From contig NZ_QQAY01000018.1 of assembly GCF_003350505.1 (NCBI RefSeq), forward strand, positions 1 through 57,674: a stretch of DNA of 57,674 nt. Reading direction: 5' to 3'. A model generated the notes under the pieces. The model did not search any database and had not been told where the DNA came from. It saw only the letters and a program-made list of their open reading frames with translations. Shown here one piece after another: positions 18,614 through 26,312 of this stretch (position 1 is the stretch's first letter; each line of letters begins with the position of its first letter). The stretch comes from Falsibacillus pallidus. Lineage in GTDB: Bacteria; Bacillota; Bacilli; Bacillales; DSM-25281. Made by a program: the position numbers and the translations under genes.

Positions 18614-18679
18614 GAGTTTTGAAACTGTTTCCAGTCTACTGATTAAAGGTCATGAAGGAAAACATACCCACGCTGCAGA

Positions 18680-18729
18680 CCCGGCTCGTATGGAATGGTA
18701 TTCCTGTTCCTATGCGGCCGGGTTTTTAT
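18680..18729 (+). terminator. Terminator behind sspF
   Basis: ACCCGGC and GCCGGGT close a long hairpin with an inner GGAAT/ATTCC stem and are followed by TTTTATT. Confidence 0.8.
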
Positions 18730-18838
18730 TCTTGAGTAGTCTTATTTTGAAAAAAATTGATAATACTTTTGAAAATATAACCTAATTGGATTCTTTATGA
18801 TAAAATAGGACAAAATATTTCGTTTTAGGAATAAGTAG

Positions 18839-19717
18839 GTGAAGAAATTGAAGGTTCTTGTGAAAGCACCGGCGAAAATCAACCTTTCGCTTGATGTGCT
18901 GCATAAAAGACCGGACGGCTTTCATGAAGTGGAGATGGTTATGACCACAATTGATTTAGCAGATCGAATTGAGCTGTCAGAAATCAAAGGCAATCAGATC
19001 ATGATTGAATCCCAAAATCGGTTTGTTCCGGATGATCAGCGGAATTTGGCTTATCAAGCGGCAAAGCTGCTAAAAGACAGATTTGATGTACATACGGGCG
19101 TATCCATTTCCATTGATAAAACCATACCGGTTGCCGCAGGGCTTGCAGGAGGGAGCAGCGATGCCGCTGCAACTCTTCGGGGGTTGAATAAACTGTGGGG
19201 TCTTGGATTGTCTATAGATCAACTGGCAGAGATCGGATCTGAGATCGGCTCGGACGTATCATTTTGCGTGTACGGGGGTACAGCTCTTGCAAAAGGAAGA
19301 GGGGAAAAGATCACCCACTTGCCGGCACCGCCTAATTGCTGGGTCATTCTAGCGAAGCCCTCCATTGGCGTTTCGACAGCAGATGTCTACCGCAATTTAA
19401 ACCTTTCCAATGTCAGCCATCCTGATACACAGGCGATGATGGATGGCCTTAGGAATAGAAGCTATAAAGAGGTTTGCGGCGAACTTGGCAATGTTCTCGA
19501 AAGCGTGACGCTCAAAATGCATCCAGAGGTCGCTCATATTAAAGACCAAATGGTTCGCTTTGGAGCAGATGCTGTTCTGATGAGCGGCAGCGGCCCCACT
19601 GTATTCGGCCTTGTCCACCATGATTCCCGTTTACAGAGGATCTACAACGGACTTCGTGGGTTCTGTGACCAGGTCTTTGCTGTCAGAATGCTTGGAGAAC
19701 GACTTCCTCTTGATTAA
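18839..19717 (+). CDS. ispE: 4-diphosphocytidyl-2-C-methyl-D-erythritol kinase
   Basis: 292 aa. Fourth step of the non-mevalonate (MEP) isoprenoid pathway, phosphorylating CDP-methylerythritol. GHMP-kinase motifs: [12 protein letters not shown] at the N-terminus, the ATP loop [19 protein letters not shown] near residue 98, and [11 protein letters not shown] near the C-terminus. The start may be GTG 18839 (SD TTTAGGA) or TTG 18848 (SD AGGTG), a difference of three residues. It precedes purR as in B. subtilis. Confidence 0.96.
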   Translation: MKKLKVLVKAPAKINLSLDVLHKRPDGFHEVEMVMTTIDLADRIELSEIKGNQIMIESQNRFVPDDQRNLAYQAAKLLKDRFDVHTGVSISIDKTIPVAAGLAGGSSDAAATLRGLNKLWGLGLSIDQLAEIGSEIGSDVSFCVYGGTALAKGRGEKITHLPAPPNCWVILAKPSIGVSTADVYRNLNLSNVSHPDTQAMMDGLRNRSYKEVCGELGNVLESVTLKMHPEVAHIKDQMVRFGADAVLMSGSGPTVFGLVHHDSRLQRIYNGLRGFCDQVFAVRMLGERLPLD

Positions 19718-19760
19718 ATCCGTACATTAATGGTATATTATCATTAAAATATTCGGATTT
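19710..19760 (+). promoter_or_regulatory. purR promoter with two inverted PurBoxes
   Basis: Promoter TTGATT (19710-19715), 18-bp spacer, TATATT (19734-19739). AAATCCGTACATT (19716-19728) and, inverted, AATATTCGGATTT (19748-19760) each match the PurBox AWWWCCGAACWWT with one mismatch. Paired inverted PurBoxes over a promoter fit autoregulation of purR, as reported in B. subtilis. Confidence 0.75.
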
Positions 19761-19785
19761 TAATCTGTAAACAGGAGGATATAGC

Positions 19786-20619
19786 ATGAAATTCCGTCGA
19801 AGTGAACGGTTAATAGATATGACCCATTTTCTAGTTGAACATCCGCATGAACTGCTGTCTTTAACTTTTTTTTCAGAAAGGTACGGTTCTGCGAAATCTT
19901 CAATTAGCGAAGACCTTGGCATCATCAAAGAAACATTCGAACAGCGGGGAATCGGTACACTGCAGACGGTTCCTGGTGCAGCGGGCGGTGTGAAATTCAT
20001 TTCCAAAGTGGACAGGGAAAGCGCCAAACATATGATTTCCGATTTGTGCAGCTTGATGGAAAGCTCTGACCGCCTGCTCCCTGGAGGCTATCTTTATATG
20101 ACGGATTTGCTTGGCGATCCTAAAGTAGTGAATAAGGTAGGAAAACTTCTTGCTTCTGCGTTTGCGGAGAAAGAAATCGACTTGATCATGACAGTGGCAA
20201 CAAAGGGAATCCCAATTGCCCATGCAGCAGCGAATTATTTGAATGTTCCTGTTGTCATCGTCCGCAGGGACAGCCGGGTGACAGAAGGTTCGACTGTCAG
20301 CATCAATTATGTATCTGGCTCTTCCAAAAGGATTCAGACAATGGTGCTGTCAAAAAGAAGTATCAAACAAGGCTCTAAAGTGCTGATCATCGATGACTTT
20401 ATGAAGGCTGGCGGAACGGTCAACGGAATGATCAGCCTTTTAGAAGAATTCAATGCCCAGCTTGCGGGCATCGGTGTACTGGTCGAATCGGAAAATGCCG
20501 AAGAGCGCCTCGTCGATGAGTACGTTTCATTGGTAAAGCTAAAAGATGTTGACGTAAAAGGGAAGAGCGTCAAAGTGGTTGAAGGAAACTACTTCTCTTC
20601 CGAAATTCCATTTTTATAA
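19786..20619 (+). CDS. purR: Purine operon repressor PurR
   Basis: 277 aa. Represses purine synthesis and transport genes; PRPP acts as inducer by reducing DNA binding. An N-terminal winged helix (about residues 1-75) with RSERLIDMTHFLVEHP and SKSSISEDL-like recognition helix precedes a phosphoribosyltransferase-like domain with the PRPP loop VLIIDDFMKAGGT near residue 200. CAGGAGGA precedes ATG 19786. Two PurBoxes upstream indicate autoregulation. It is followed closely by ridA. Confidence 0.97.
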   Translation: MKFRRSERLIDMTHFLVEHPHELLSLTFFSERYGSAKSSISEDLGIIKETFEQRGIGTLQTVPGAAGGVKFISKVDRESAKHMISDLCSLMESSDRLLPGGYLYMTDLLGDPKVVNKVGKLLASAFAEKEIDLIMTVATKGIPIAHAAANYLNVPVVIVRRDSRVTEGSTVSINYVSGSSKRIQTMVLSKRSIKQGSKVLIIDDFMKAGGTVNGMISLLEEFNAQLAGIGVLVESENAEERLVDEYVSLVKLKDVDVKGKSVKVVEGNYFSSEIPFL

Positions 20620-20634
20620 GGTGGTATGAGTGAA

Positions 20635-21009
20635 ATGAGAATGATTTCTACAGATGCTGCCCCGGCAGCCATCGGTCCTTACTCTCAAGGTGTGGTCGTA
20701 AATAATTTATTTTACAGTTCCGGCCAGATTCCTTTGACAGCAGAAGGAACAATGATTGAAGGCGGAATTGAAGAACAGACGCATCAAGTATTCAAGAACC
20801 TTGAAGCGGTGCTGAAAGAAGCAGGTGCTTCCTTTGAAACCGTGGTAAAAGCTACAGTATTCATTAAGGATATGAATGATTTTGCTGCGATCAATGAAAT
20901 ATACGGGCAATACTTCAGCACGCACAAACCGGCGCGCTCCTGTGTAGAAGTCGCACGCCTCCCAAAAGATGCCCAAATCGAAATAGAAGTCATTGCTCTA
21001 GTAAAATAA
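20635..21009 (+). CDS. ridA: RidA-family enamine/imine deaminase YabJ
   Basis: 124 aa from ATG 20635. Hydrolyses reactive 2-aminoacrylate-type enamines; B. subtilis YabJ has also been linked to purR function. Typical motifs are [28 protein letters not shown] and the active-site arginine in [22 protein letters not shown] (20618-20624) is placed better for ATG 20635 than for ATG 20626. The SD overlaps the end of purR, so the two are co-transcribed. Confidence 0.95.
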   Translation: MRMISTDAAPAAIGPYSQGVVVNNLFYSSGQIPLTAEGTMIEGGIEEQTHQVFKNLEAVLKEAGASFETVVKATVFIKDMNDFAAINEIYGQYFSTHKPARSCVEVARLPKDAQIEIEVIALVK

Positions 21010-21055
21010 GAAGTTTTCTCTGAAAAAGTACACTAATGATTTTAGCTGAACTCCA

Positions 21056-21185
21056 GCTGTTGATTGGAGTGCAAGACGAAGACTCCGGTGGGAAAAGCGG
21101 GGTAGGCAAGACCCCGCAGGAGCAGAGCGACGAGGAGGCTTGCCGCCGCCCTCGGAAAGCGAAGTCTTGAACGGAAATCAACAGC
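21056..21185. repeat. 130-bp repeat element with inverted ends GCTGTTGATT/AATCAACAGC
   Basis: Ends are perfect 10-bp inverted repeats (21056-21065 and 21176-21185), with an inner CAAGAC / GTCTTG pair and a GC-rich core (GCGGGG...CCCCGC, GAGCAGAGCGACGAGGAGGC). From memory this is a widespread intergenic repeat of Bacillaceae; it encodes nothing convincing. It occupies the ridA-spoVG gap. Confidence 0.75.
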
Positions 21186-21215
21186 GGTGTTAAAATGGCG
21201 AAAAATTCAAATTGA

Positions 21216-21243
21216 GGCTCACGCTATGCGTGAGTCTTTTTTC
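21216..21243 (+). terminator. Terminator behind ridA
   Basis: GGCTCACGC and GCGTGAGTC pair over TAT and are followed by TTTTTTC. Confidence 0.88.
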
Positions 21244-21321
21244 ATAGGTCAGTGCAAAGAATGAGAAAACTGTCAGATAGATTGATTATTTATATTTTTT
21301 AAAAAATTTTACAATTGTAGA

Positions 21322-21346
21322 AGGATTATGAGAAATTCTGTTGAAT
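21322..21346 (+). promoter_or_regulatory. Sigma-H promoter of spoVG
   Basis: AGGATTA (21322-21328) and GAAT (21343-21346, in TTGAATA) match the sigma-H pattern RnAGGAwWW ... RnnGAAT and closely resemble the B. subtilis spoVG promoter. The preceding 40 bases are strongly AT-rich, where AbrB binds in B. subtilis. Confidence 0.85.
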
Positions 21347-21386
21347 ACATTAACTAGATTCAACTAGGGAAAAGGTGGTGAACAGA

Positions 21387-21680
21387 ATGGAAGTTACAGA
21401 CGTAAGATTACGCAGAGTCAATACAGACGGAAGAATGAGAGCGATTGCATCTATTACTTTGGATAACGAGTTCGTTGTTCACGATATTCGTGTAATTGAT
21501 GGGAACAATGGCCTATTCGTTGCGATGCCTAGTAAACGTACGCCAGACGGCGAGTTTCGCGATATCGCACATCCAATCAATTCCGGTACACGCGGAAAGA
21601 TTCAAGAAGCTGTATTGACGGAGTATCACCGTTTAGGGGAAGCCGAAGAAATGGAATTAGAAGAAGCCGGTGCATCCTAA
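21387..21680 (+). CDS. spoVG: SpoVG, RNA/DNA-binding regulator
   Basis: 97 aa from ATG 21387, identical in length to B. subtilis SpoVG. It affects asymmetric septation and cortex formation, and in several Firmicutes binds nucleic acid to regulate virulence and envelope genes. Conserved: [58 protein letters not shown] fixes the start. It is transcribed from its own sigma-H promoter and ends at a strong terminator. Confidence 0.97.
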   Translation: MEVTDVRLRRVNTDGRMRAIASITLDNEFVVHDIRVIDGNNGLFVAMPSKRTPDGEFRDIAHPINSGTRGKIQEAVLTEYHRLGEAEEMELEEAGAS

Positions 21681-21696
21681 TAGAGTATTTAACAGC

Positions 21697-21728
21697 AAGA
21701 GCCTACTTCAATGTAAGGCTCTTTTTTT
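21697..21728 (+). terminator. Terminator behind spoVG
   Basis: AAGAGCCT and AAGGCTCTT pair around ACTTCAATGT and run into TTTTTTT. Confidence 0.9.
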
Positions 21729-21892
21729 GTGCATTTCTCCTGCTTGCCTCGTTTTCTTCCGATAAAACTCCAAAATGGACTTTAGCCGATTCTCTGACAA
21801 AATCTTGTACTTTTACAGGATTCCTTGAAAATATTAAGTATTTAAGATATATTCAATATGGATAAAAAGGATTAGTGGAGGACTTATCATAT

Positions 21893-23272
21893 ATGACAAA
21901 TTCCAATAGATTCTCCGTAATATTAGCTGCTGGACAAGGAACCCGGATGAAATCCAAGCTATACAAGGTTCTTCACCCAGTATGCGGCAAACCAATGGTA
22001 GAACATGTAGTGGATCAAATTTCAAAACTTGATATCGATAAAATCGTCACGATTGTGGGGCACGGTGCTGAATTAGTGCAGTCCCAGCTTGATGGGAAGA
22101 GTGAATTTGCCCTTCAGGAAGAACAGCTCGGAACGGCTCATGCTGTCATGCAGGCGGAATCCGTTTTAGGGGACAAGGAAGGTGTAACACTTGTCGTCTG
22201 CGGTGATACTCCGTTGATCAAAGCAAGCACGATGGAAGCGTTGATCAAGCATCACGAAGAGCTGGGGGCAAAAGCAACGATCCTGACTGCCTATGCAGAA
22301 AATCCAACTGGATATGGACGCATCATCCGAAATGGAGAGGGCCTAGTCGAAAAAATCGTTGAGCATAAAGATGCCTCCGAAGAAGAAAGAAACGTGAAAG
22401 AAATCAACACAGGAACGTACTGCTTTGATAATCAGTACCTATTCAATGCACTTAAAAATGTATCGAACGAAAATTCCCAAGGCGAATACTACCTGCCTGA
22501 TGTGGTTGAGATCCTTAAAGACCAAGGTGAGATCGTTTCTGCGTATTCAACGGATGAATTTGCAGAAACACTTGGTGTAAACGATCGGGTTGCCCTTTCA
22601 GAAGCCGAAAACTTCATGAAGAAACGCATCAATGAAGAACATATGCGAGGCGGCGTAACCATCATCGATCCTGCCAATACGTACATTGCAGCAGATGTTG
22701 AAATCGGCAGGGATACAGTCCTTTACCCTGGAACGGTCCTCAAGAGCGGCACAGTCATCGGTGAGGATTGTAAAATCGGTCCGAACTCGGAGATTGAAAA
22801 CTGTACGATTGGGAATGGCACAGTAATCCGCCAATCCGTCGCAGCAGACAGCTCCATCGGTTCAGATGTCAACATCGGCCCGTTTGCCCATATCCGCCCG
22901 CAGTCTTCCATTCACGACGAAGTGAAGATCGGGAACTTTGTGGAGATCAAGAAATCCACATTTGGCAAAGGAAGCAAAGCCTCACACTTGAGCTATATCG
23001 GAGATGCAGAAGTAGGCAGCGATGTAAACCTTGGCTGTGGATCCATCACGGTCAATTATGATGGAAAAAACAAGTTCCTGACAAAGATTGAAGACGGTGT
23101 TTTTGTAGGCTGCAATTCAAACCTTGTCGCACCTGTCAACATCGGAAAGGGAGCCTATATTGCAGCAGGTTCCACCATTACGGAGGACGTGCCTGGTGAA
23201 GCATTGTCCATTGCCAGAGCACGACAGGTCAATAAAGAAGATTATGTCTCAAAACTAAACATGAATAAATAA
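21893..23272 (+). CDS. glmU: GlmU, bifunctional UDP-GlcNAc synthesis enzyme
   Basis: 459 aa from ATG 21893. Acetylates glucosamine-1-phosphate and couples it to UTP, giving UDP-GlcNAc for peptidoglycan and teichoic acids. The N-terminal nucleotidyltransferase carries [19 protein letters not shown]; the C-terminal half (from about residue 250) is a left-handed beta-helix of hexapeptide repeats with the acetyl-CoA site [24 protein letters not shown] precedes the start by about ten bases. It reads into prs with only 13 nt between. Confidence 0.97.
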   Translation: MTNSNRFSVILAAGQGTRMKSKLYKVLHPVCGKPMVEHVVDQISKLDIDKIVTIVGHGAELVQSQLDGKSEFALQEEQLGTAHAVMQAESVLGDKEGVTLVVCGDTPLIKASTMEALIKHHEELGAKATILTAYAENPTGYGRIIRNGEGLVEKIVEHKDASEEERNVKEINTGTYCFDNQYLFNALKNVSNENSQGEYYLPDVVEILKDQGEIVSAYSTDEFAETLGVNDRVALSEAENFMKKRINEEHMRGGVTIIDPANTYIAADVEIGRDTVLYPGTVLKSGTVIGEDCKIGPNSEIENCTIGNGTVIRQSVAADSSIGSDVNIGPFAHIRPQSSIHDEVKIGNFVEIKKSTFGKGSKASHLSYIGDAEVGSDVNLGCGSITVNYDGKNKFLTKIEDGVFVGCNSNLVAPVNIGKGAYIAAGSTITEDVPGEALSIARARQVNKEDYVSKLNMNK

Positions 23273-23285
23273 ATGGAGGTCCACC

Positions 23286-24242
23286 ATGTCCAATCAATAT
23301 CGTGATCCAAATCTGAAGATATTTTCATTAAATTCTAATAAGGCCCTTGCGGAAGAAATTGCTGACGTCGTCGGCGTCAATCTTGGAAAATGTTCAGTTA
23401 CCCGTTTCAGCGACGGTGAGATTCAAATCAATATTGAAGAAAGCATCCGCGGCTGCGACGTTTATGTCATCCAATCTACAAGCAGCCCTGTTAATGAAAG
23501 CTTGATGGAACTGCTTATTATGGTTGATGCCCTTAAACGGGCTTCTGCGAGCACAATCAACATCGTCATCCCTTACTATGGGTATGCACGACAAGACCGT
23601 AAAGCACGTGCACGCGAACCGATCACAGCTAAATTAGTTGCGAACCTATTGGAAACAGCTGGTGCAACCCGTGTAATTACACTTGACCTCCATGCACCGC
23701 AAATCCAAGGATTCTTTGATATCCCGATTGACCATTTGATGGGCGTGCCGATCTTGGCTGAGTACTTCCAAAAGAAAAACTTTTCAGATGACCTTGTCAT
23801 TGTTTCTCCAGACCATGGCGGCGTAACGCGCGCACGTAAAATGGCAGAGCGCCTTAAAGCGCCGATTGCGATTATCGATAAGCGCCGTCCAAAGCCGAAT
23901 GTAGCTGAAGTCATGAACATTGTCGGAAATATTGAAGGAAAGATTGCCATTTTGATTGATGACATCATTGATACAGCGGGTACGATCACGCTTGCTGCCA
24001 ATGCATTGGTGGAAAATGGAGCGAAGGAAGTCTATGCATGCTGTACACATCCGGTTCTTTCAGGGCCTGCGATGGAACGCATTCAGAATTCTTCCATCAA
24101 AGAACTTGTTGTTACAAACTCCATTGCTCTAGCAGAAGAAAAGAAGACAGGAAAAATCGTGGAGCGCTCCGTTGCACCATTAATCGGTGAAGCGATCATC
24201 CGCGTACACGAAAGACAGTCTGTCAGCACATTGTTTGATTGA
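23286..24242 (+). CDS. prs: Ribose-phosphate pyrophosphokinase
   Basis: 318 aa. Makes PRPP from ribose-5-phosphate and ATP, the precursor of purines, pyrimidines, NAD, histidine and tryptophan, and the ligand read by PurR upstream. Motifs: [29 protein letters not shown] (ATP site, about residues 97-114) and the PRPP loop [10 protein letters not shown]-like [11 protein letters not shown] near residue 222. TGGAGG precedes ATG 23286. It ends at a terminator before the sigma-B unit ctc. Confidence 0.98.
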   Translation: MSNQYRDPNLKIFSLNSNKALAEEIADVVGVNLGKCSVTRFSDGEIQINIEESIRGCDVYVIQSTSSPVNESLMELLIMVDALKRASASTINIVIPYYGYARQDRKARAREPITAKLVANLLETAGATRVITLDLHAPQIQGFFDIPIDHLMGVPILAEYFQKKNFSDDLVIVSPDHGGVTRARKMAERLKAPIAIIDKRRPKPNVAEVMNIVGNIEGKIAILIDDIIDTAGTITLAANALVENGAKEVYACCTHPVLSGPAMERIQNSSIKELVVTNSIALAEEKKTGKIVERSVAPLIGEAIIRVHERQSVSTLFD

Positions 24243-24366
24243 TATTGGCTCTTTTCAAAAGAGCCTGGATACTATATTGCAACGTGCCAAACAGATGATT
24301 TTACGTTAAAATCGGCATTAAGATTTTAACAACAATTTATACGTAAACAGTCTTAATAATTGAAAT

Positions 24367-24397
24367 AAAAGGGCTCCCGTACAGGGGCCCTTTTGCT
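24367..24397 (+). terminator. Terminator behind prs
   Basis: AAAAGGGCTCC and GGGGCCCTTTT pair around CGTACA and continue as TTGC. A second perfect hairpin without T run, GGCTCTTTT/AAAAGAGCC, stands at 24247-24266. Confidence 0.85.
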
Positions 24398-24460
24398 TTG
24401 CCTGCTCGCTGGTATGCAAGGTATTCGCCTATATCCTGTTCCAGACAAAAAATAATCTAT

Positions 24461-24486
24461 GTTTAGACCATCCCCTTTTAGGGAAT
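24461..24486 (+). promoter_or_regulatory. Sigma-B promoter of ctc
   Basis: GTTTAG (24461-24466), 14-bp spacer, GGGAAT (24481-24486); each hexamer is one base from the sigma-B consensus GTTTAA / GGGTAT. ctc is the archetypal sigma-B general-stress gene of B. subtilis. Confidence 0.85.
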
Positions 24487-24534
24487 TGTTTATATAGATG
24501 CTATTTTAATTATGTTTAGGAAGGTGACTTTTTA

Positions 24535-25182
24535 ATGGCTACAGTTTTAGAAGCAAAAACAAGAGAAAAAGGAAAACGCTCTGATTTACGAAAACTTCGC
24601 ATGGAAGGAAACTTTCCGGCAGTTGTATATGGAAATAAAGCGGACAATGAAACCATTTTTGTAAGTGAAGCAGATTTTATCAAAACGATTCGTGAAACAG
24701 GACGCAATGGCGTCATCTCATTAAAATACGATGGAAATACACAAAACGTCATTCTTAACGAATATCAAGCAGATACAATTAAAAATGAAATTCTTCACGC
24801 AGACTTTCTTGTTGTCGATCTTTCAGCAGAGATTGATGCAGATGTACGTGTCGAACTTACGGGCACGGCGGCCGGCGTAAAAGATGGAGGAGTCCTCCAG
24901 CAGCCGCTTTATGAGGTCTCTATAACAGCTAAGCCAAACGACATTCCTGAATCCATTCAAGTAGATGTGTCTGAGCTTCAAGTGGGTGAAGTGGTGACCA
25001 TTGGGGATGTTAAAGGAAATTATTCAGTTACCATCAACCATGAAGATGATGAAACTGTCGCTTCCATCCTGGCTCCAAGACAAGAGGAAGAGATCAGCAC
25101 AGGCGAGCAGCAGGAGTCTGGTGTACCTGAGAACGAAGAAGGCCGTGAAACAGAGGCTTCAGAAGAGAGTGAAAAAGAATAA
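24535..25182 (+). CDS. ctc: General stress protein Ctc, ribosomal protein L25 family
   Basis: 215 aa. Binds 5S rRNA in the large subunit under stress. The L25 domain comes first (about residues 1-90: AKTREKGKRSDLRKLRMEGN, AVVYGNKADN), then the TL5 beta domain (about 95-185). The C-terminal tail (about 186-215) is highly acidic and disordered, rich in E and S. SD AGGAAGGTG precedes ATG 24535. A sigma-B promoter lies immediately upstream, and a terminator follows. Confidence 0.96.
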   Translation: MATVLEAKTREKGKRSDLRKLRMEGNFPAVVYGNKADNETIFVSEADFIKTIRETGRNGVISLKYDGNTQNVILNEYQADTIKNEILHADFLVVDLSAEIDADVRVELTGTAAGVKDGGVLQQPLYEVSITAKPNDIPESIQVDVSELQVGEVVTIGDVKGNYSVTINHEDDETVASILAPRQEEEISTGEQQESGVPENEEGRETEASEESEKE

Positions 25183-25207
25183 CCATATATCCTTATGGAA
25201 TAGAACT

Positions 25208-25239
25208 AGGCGCAGCCTTTCAATGGCTGCGCCTGTTTT
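25208..25239 (+). terminator. Terminator behind ctc
   Basis: AGGCGCAGCC and GGCTGCGCCT form a 10-bp stem around TTTCAAT and are followed by GTTTTAT. Confidence 0.88.
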
Positions 25240-25327
25240 ATATAATAAGGATAAACGGATATAATAAGTTGATTATAAAATCATAAAAGCCGATAATATA
25301 GTTAATGTTTAAGTAGAGGTGTATCCA

Positions 25328-25885
25328 TTGAAATTAATTGTCGGGTTAGGAAATCCAGGTCCGCGTTTTGATAAAACGCGGCATAATATTGGATTTGAAA
25401 TTATAGATGAACTGGAGAAAAGATTCCAGGCGCCATTGAACCAAGCAAAATTCAATGGTTTATATTCAATCGTTCATTATAACGGGGAAAAATTCATACT
25501 TTTAAAACCAATGACATATATGAATTTATCAGGGGAGAGCATTGGAGCCATCATGAATTTTTATGATATTTCCCAAAAGGATCTTCTTGTGATTTATGAT
25601 GACCTTGATTTGCCTGTCGGAAAGATCAGGCTGCGCCAAAAGGGAAGTGCCGGCGGCCACAATGGTATAAAGTCGACCATTGCCCATACCGGCAGCCAGG
25701 AATTCAACAGGATCCGTGTAGGGATCGACCGTCCGAAAAACGGAATGAGCGTCCCGGATTATGTACTGGCAAGATTTTCGCCTGATGAGTGGTCTTCGAT
25801 GCAGCCGGTCATCAGTACATGTGCAGATGCTTGTGAAACATGGCTGAAAAAACCTTTCTTAGAGGTTATGAATCAATTTAATTAG
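25328..25885 (+). CDS. pth: Peptidyl-tRNA hydrolase (SpoVC)
   Basis: 185 aa from TTG 25328. Releases tRNA from peptidyl-tRNA dropped by the ribosome; an essential enzyme. Motifs: VGLGNPGPRFDKTRHNIGF (catalytic histidine in TRHN), MTYMNLSGES, DDLDLPVGKIRLRQKGSAGG and HNGIKS. AGAGGTG lies 6 nt upstream of the TTG; an upstream in-frame GTG 25319 overlaps this SD and is unlikely. No terminator is visible between pth and fin, so read-through into fin is expected. Confidence 0.96.
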   Translation: MKLIVGLGNPGPRFDKTRHNIGFEIIDELEKRFQAPLNQAKFNGLYSIVHYNGEKFILLKPMTYMNLSGESIGAIMNFYDISQKDLLVIYDDLDLPVGKIRLRQKGSAGGHNGIKSTIAHTGSQEFNRIRVGIDRPKNGMSVPDYVLARFSPDEWSSMQPVISTCADACETWLKKPFLEVMNQFN

Positions 25886-25938
25886 GCTGTTTTCGTAAAG
25901 ATTGTTGATACGTTTCTTGATAAACTTTTCCAATGGAT

Positions 25939-25968
25939 GAATATCTCTCATTTATCGCGTTCATACTA
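25939..25968 (+). promoter_or_regulatory. Sigma-G/sigma-F-type promoter of fin
   Basis: -35 GAATA (25939-25943), 18-bp spacer, -10 CATACTA (25962-25968), a perfect match to the sigma-G pattern GHATR-N18-CATNNTA. fin is a forespore gene in B. subtilis. The spacer contains the left arm of an SD-complementary inverted repeat. Confidence 0.8.
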
Positions 25969-25990
25969 AAAAGAAAACGCGATAAGGAGA
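25946..25990 (+). promoter_or_regulatory. Promoter-embedded hairpin covering the fin SD
   Basis: TTATCGCGTT (25952-25961) pairs perfectly with AACGCGATAA (25976-25985). After a small bulge TCTC (25946-25949) pairs with GAGA (25987-25990). Together they cover the SD AAGGAG (25984-25989). The -10 element lies in the loop, so RNA from the fin promoter lacks the left arm while RNA from pth contains both. Confidence 0.65.
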
Positions 25991-25997
25991 CTGCCAG

Positions 25998-26228
25998 ATG
26001 GCCATCCATTATCTTTGCCGGCACTGCGGCACACAAATCGGCAGCCTGGACAAGTTTTCGGTCCATACCGAACAGCTTGGGCTGCATAAATTATCAGATC
26101 AAGAGAGACAGGAGATGGTCTCTTATGAATCAAATGGAGACATTCAGATTACATCCATTTGCGAGGATTGCCAGGAAGCGCTTGACCGCAGTCCTGCACT
26201 CCATGAATTCGACTATTTAATCCATTAG
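25998..26228 (+). CDS. fin: Anti-sigma-F factor Fin (YabK)
   Basis: 76 aa. Fin binds sigma-F in the forespore and helps the switch to sigma-G. It is a small zinc-binding protein: CRHC (residues 8-11) and CEDC (residues 54-57) form the two ligand pairs, with SLDKFSVHTEQLGLHKLS between them. AAGGAG is 8 nt from ATG 25998. It lies between the vegetative genes pth and mfd, as in B. subtilis, and has its own forespore promoter. Confidence 0.95.
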   Translation: MAIHYLCRHCGTQIGSLDKFSVHTEQLGLHKLSDQERQEMVSYESNGDIQITSICEDCQEALDRSPALHEFDYLIH

Positions 26229-26312
26229 AACAAGCTTTGGGTTTCATCCCCCAAAGCGTTTTTCTGTTTCGGTAGAACATATAGTGATACCAGCAGAGGG
26301 GAGGGGCTAGAC

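Noticed and set aside
19704-19786. SD-masking arm at purR (TCCTCTTG against CAGGAGGA)
   Set aside because: Only eight bases with a G-U pair; a purine-rich SD finds such a partner within 100 bp fairly often, and purR is not a sporulation gene.
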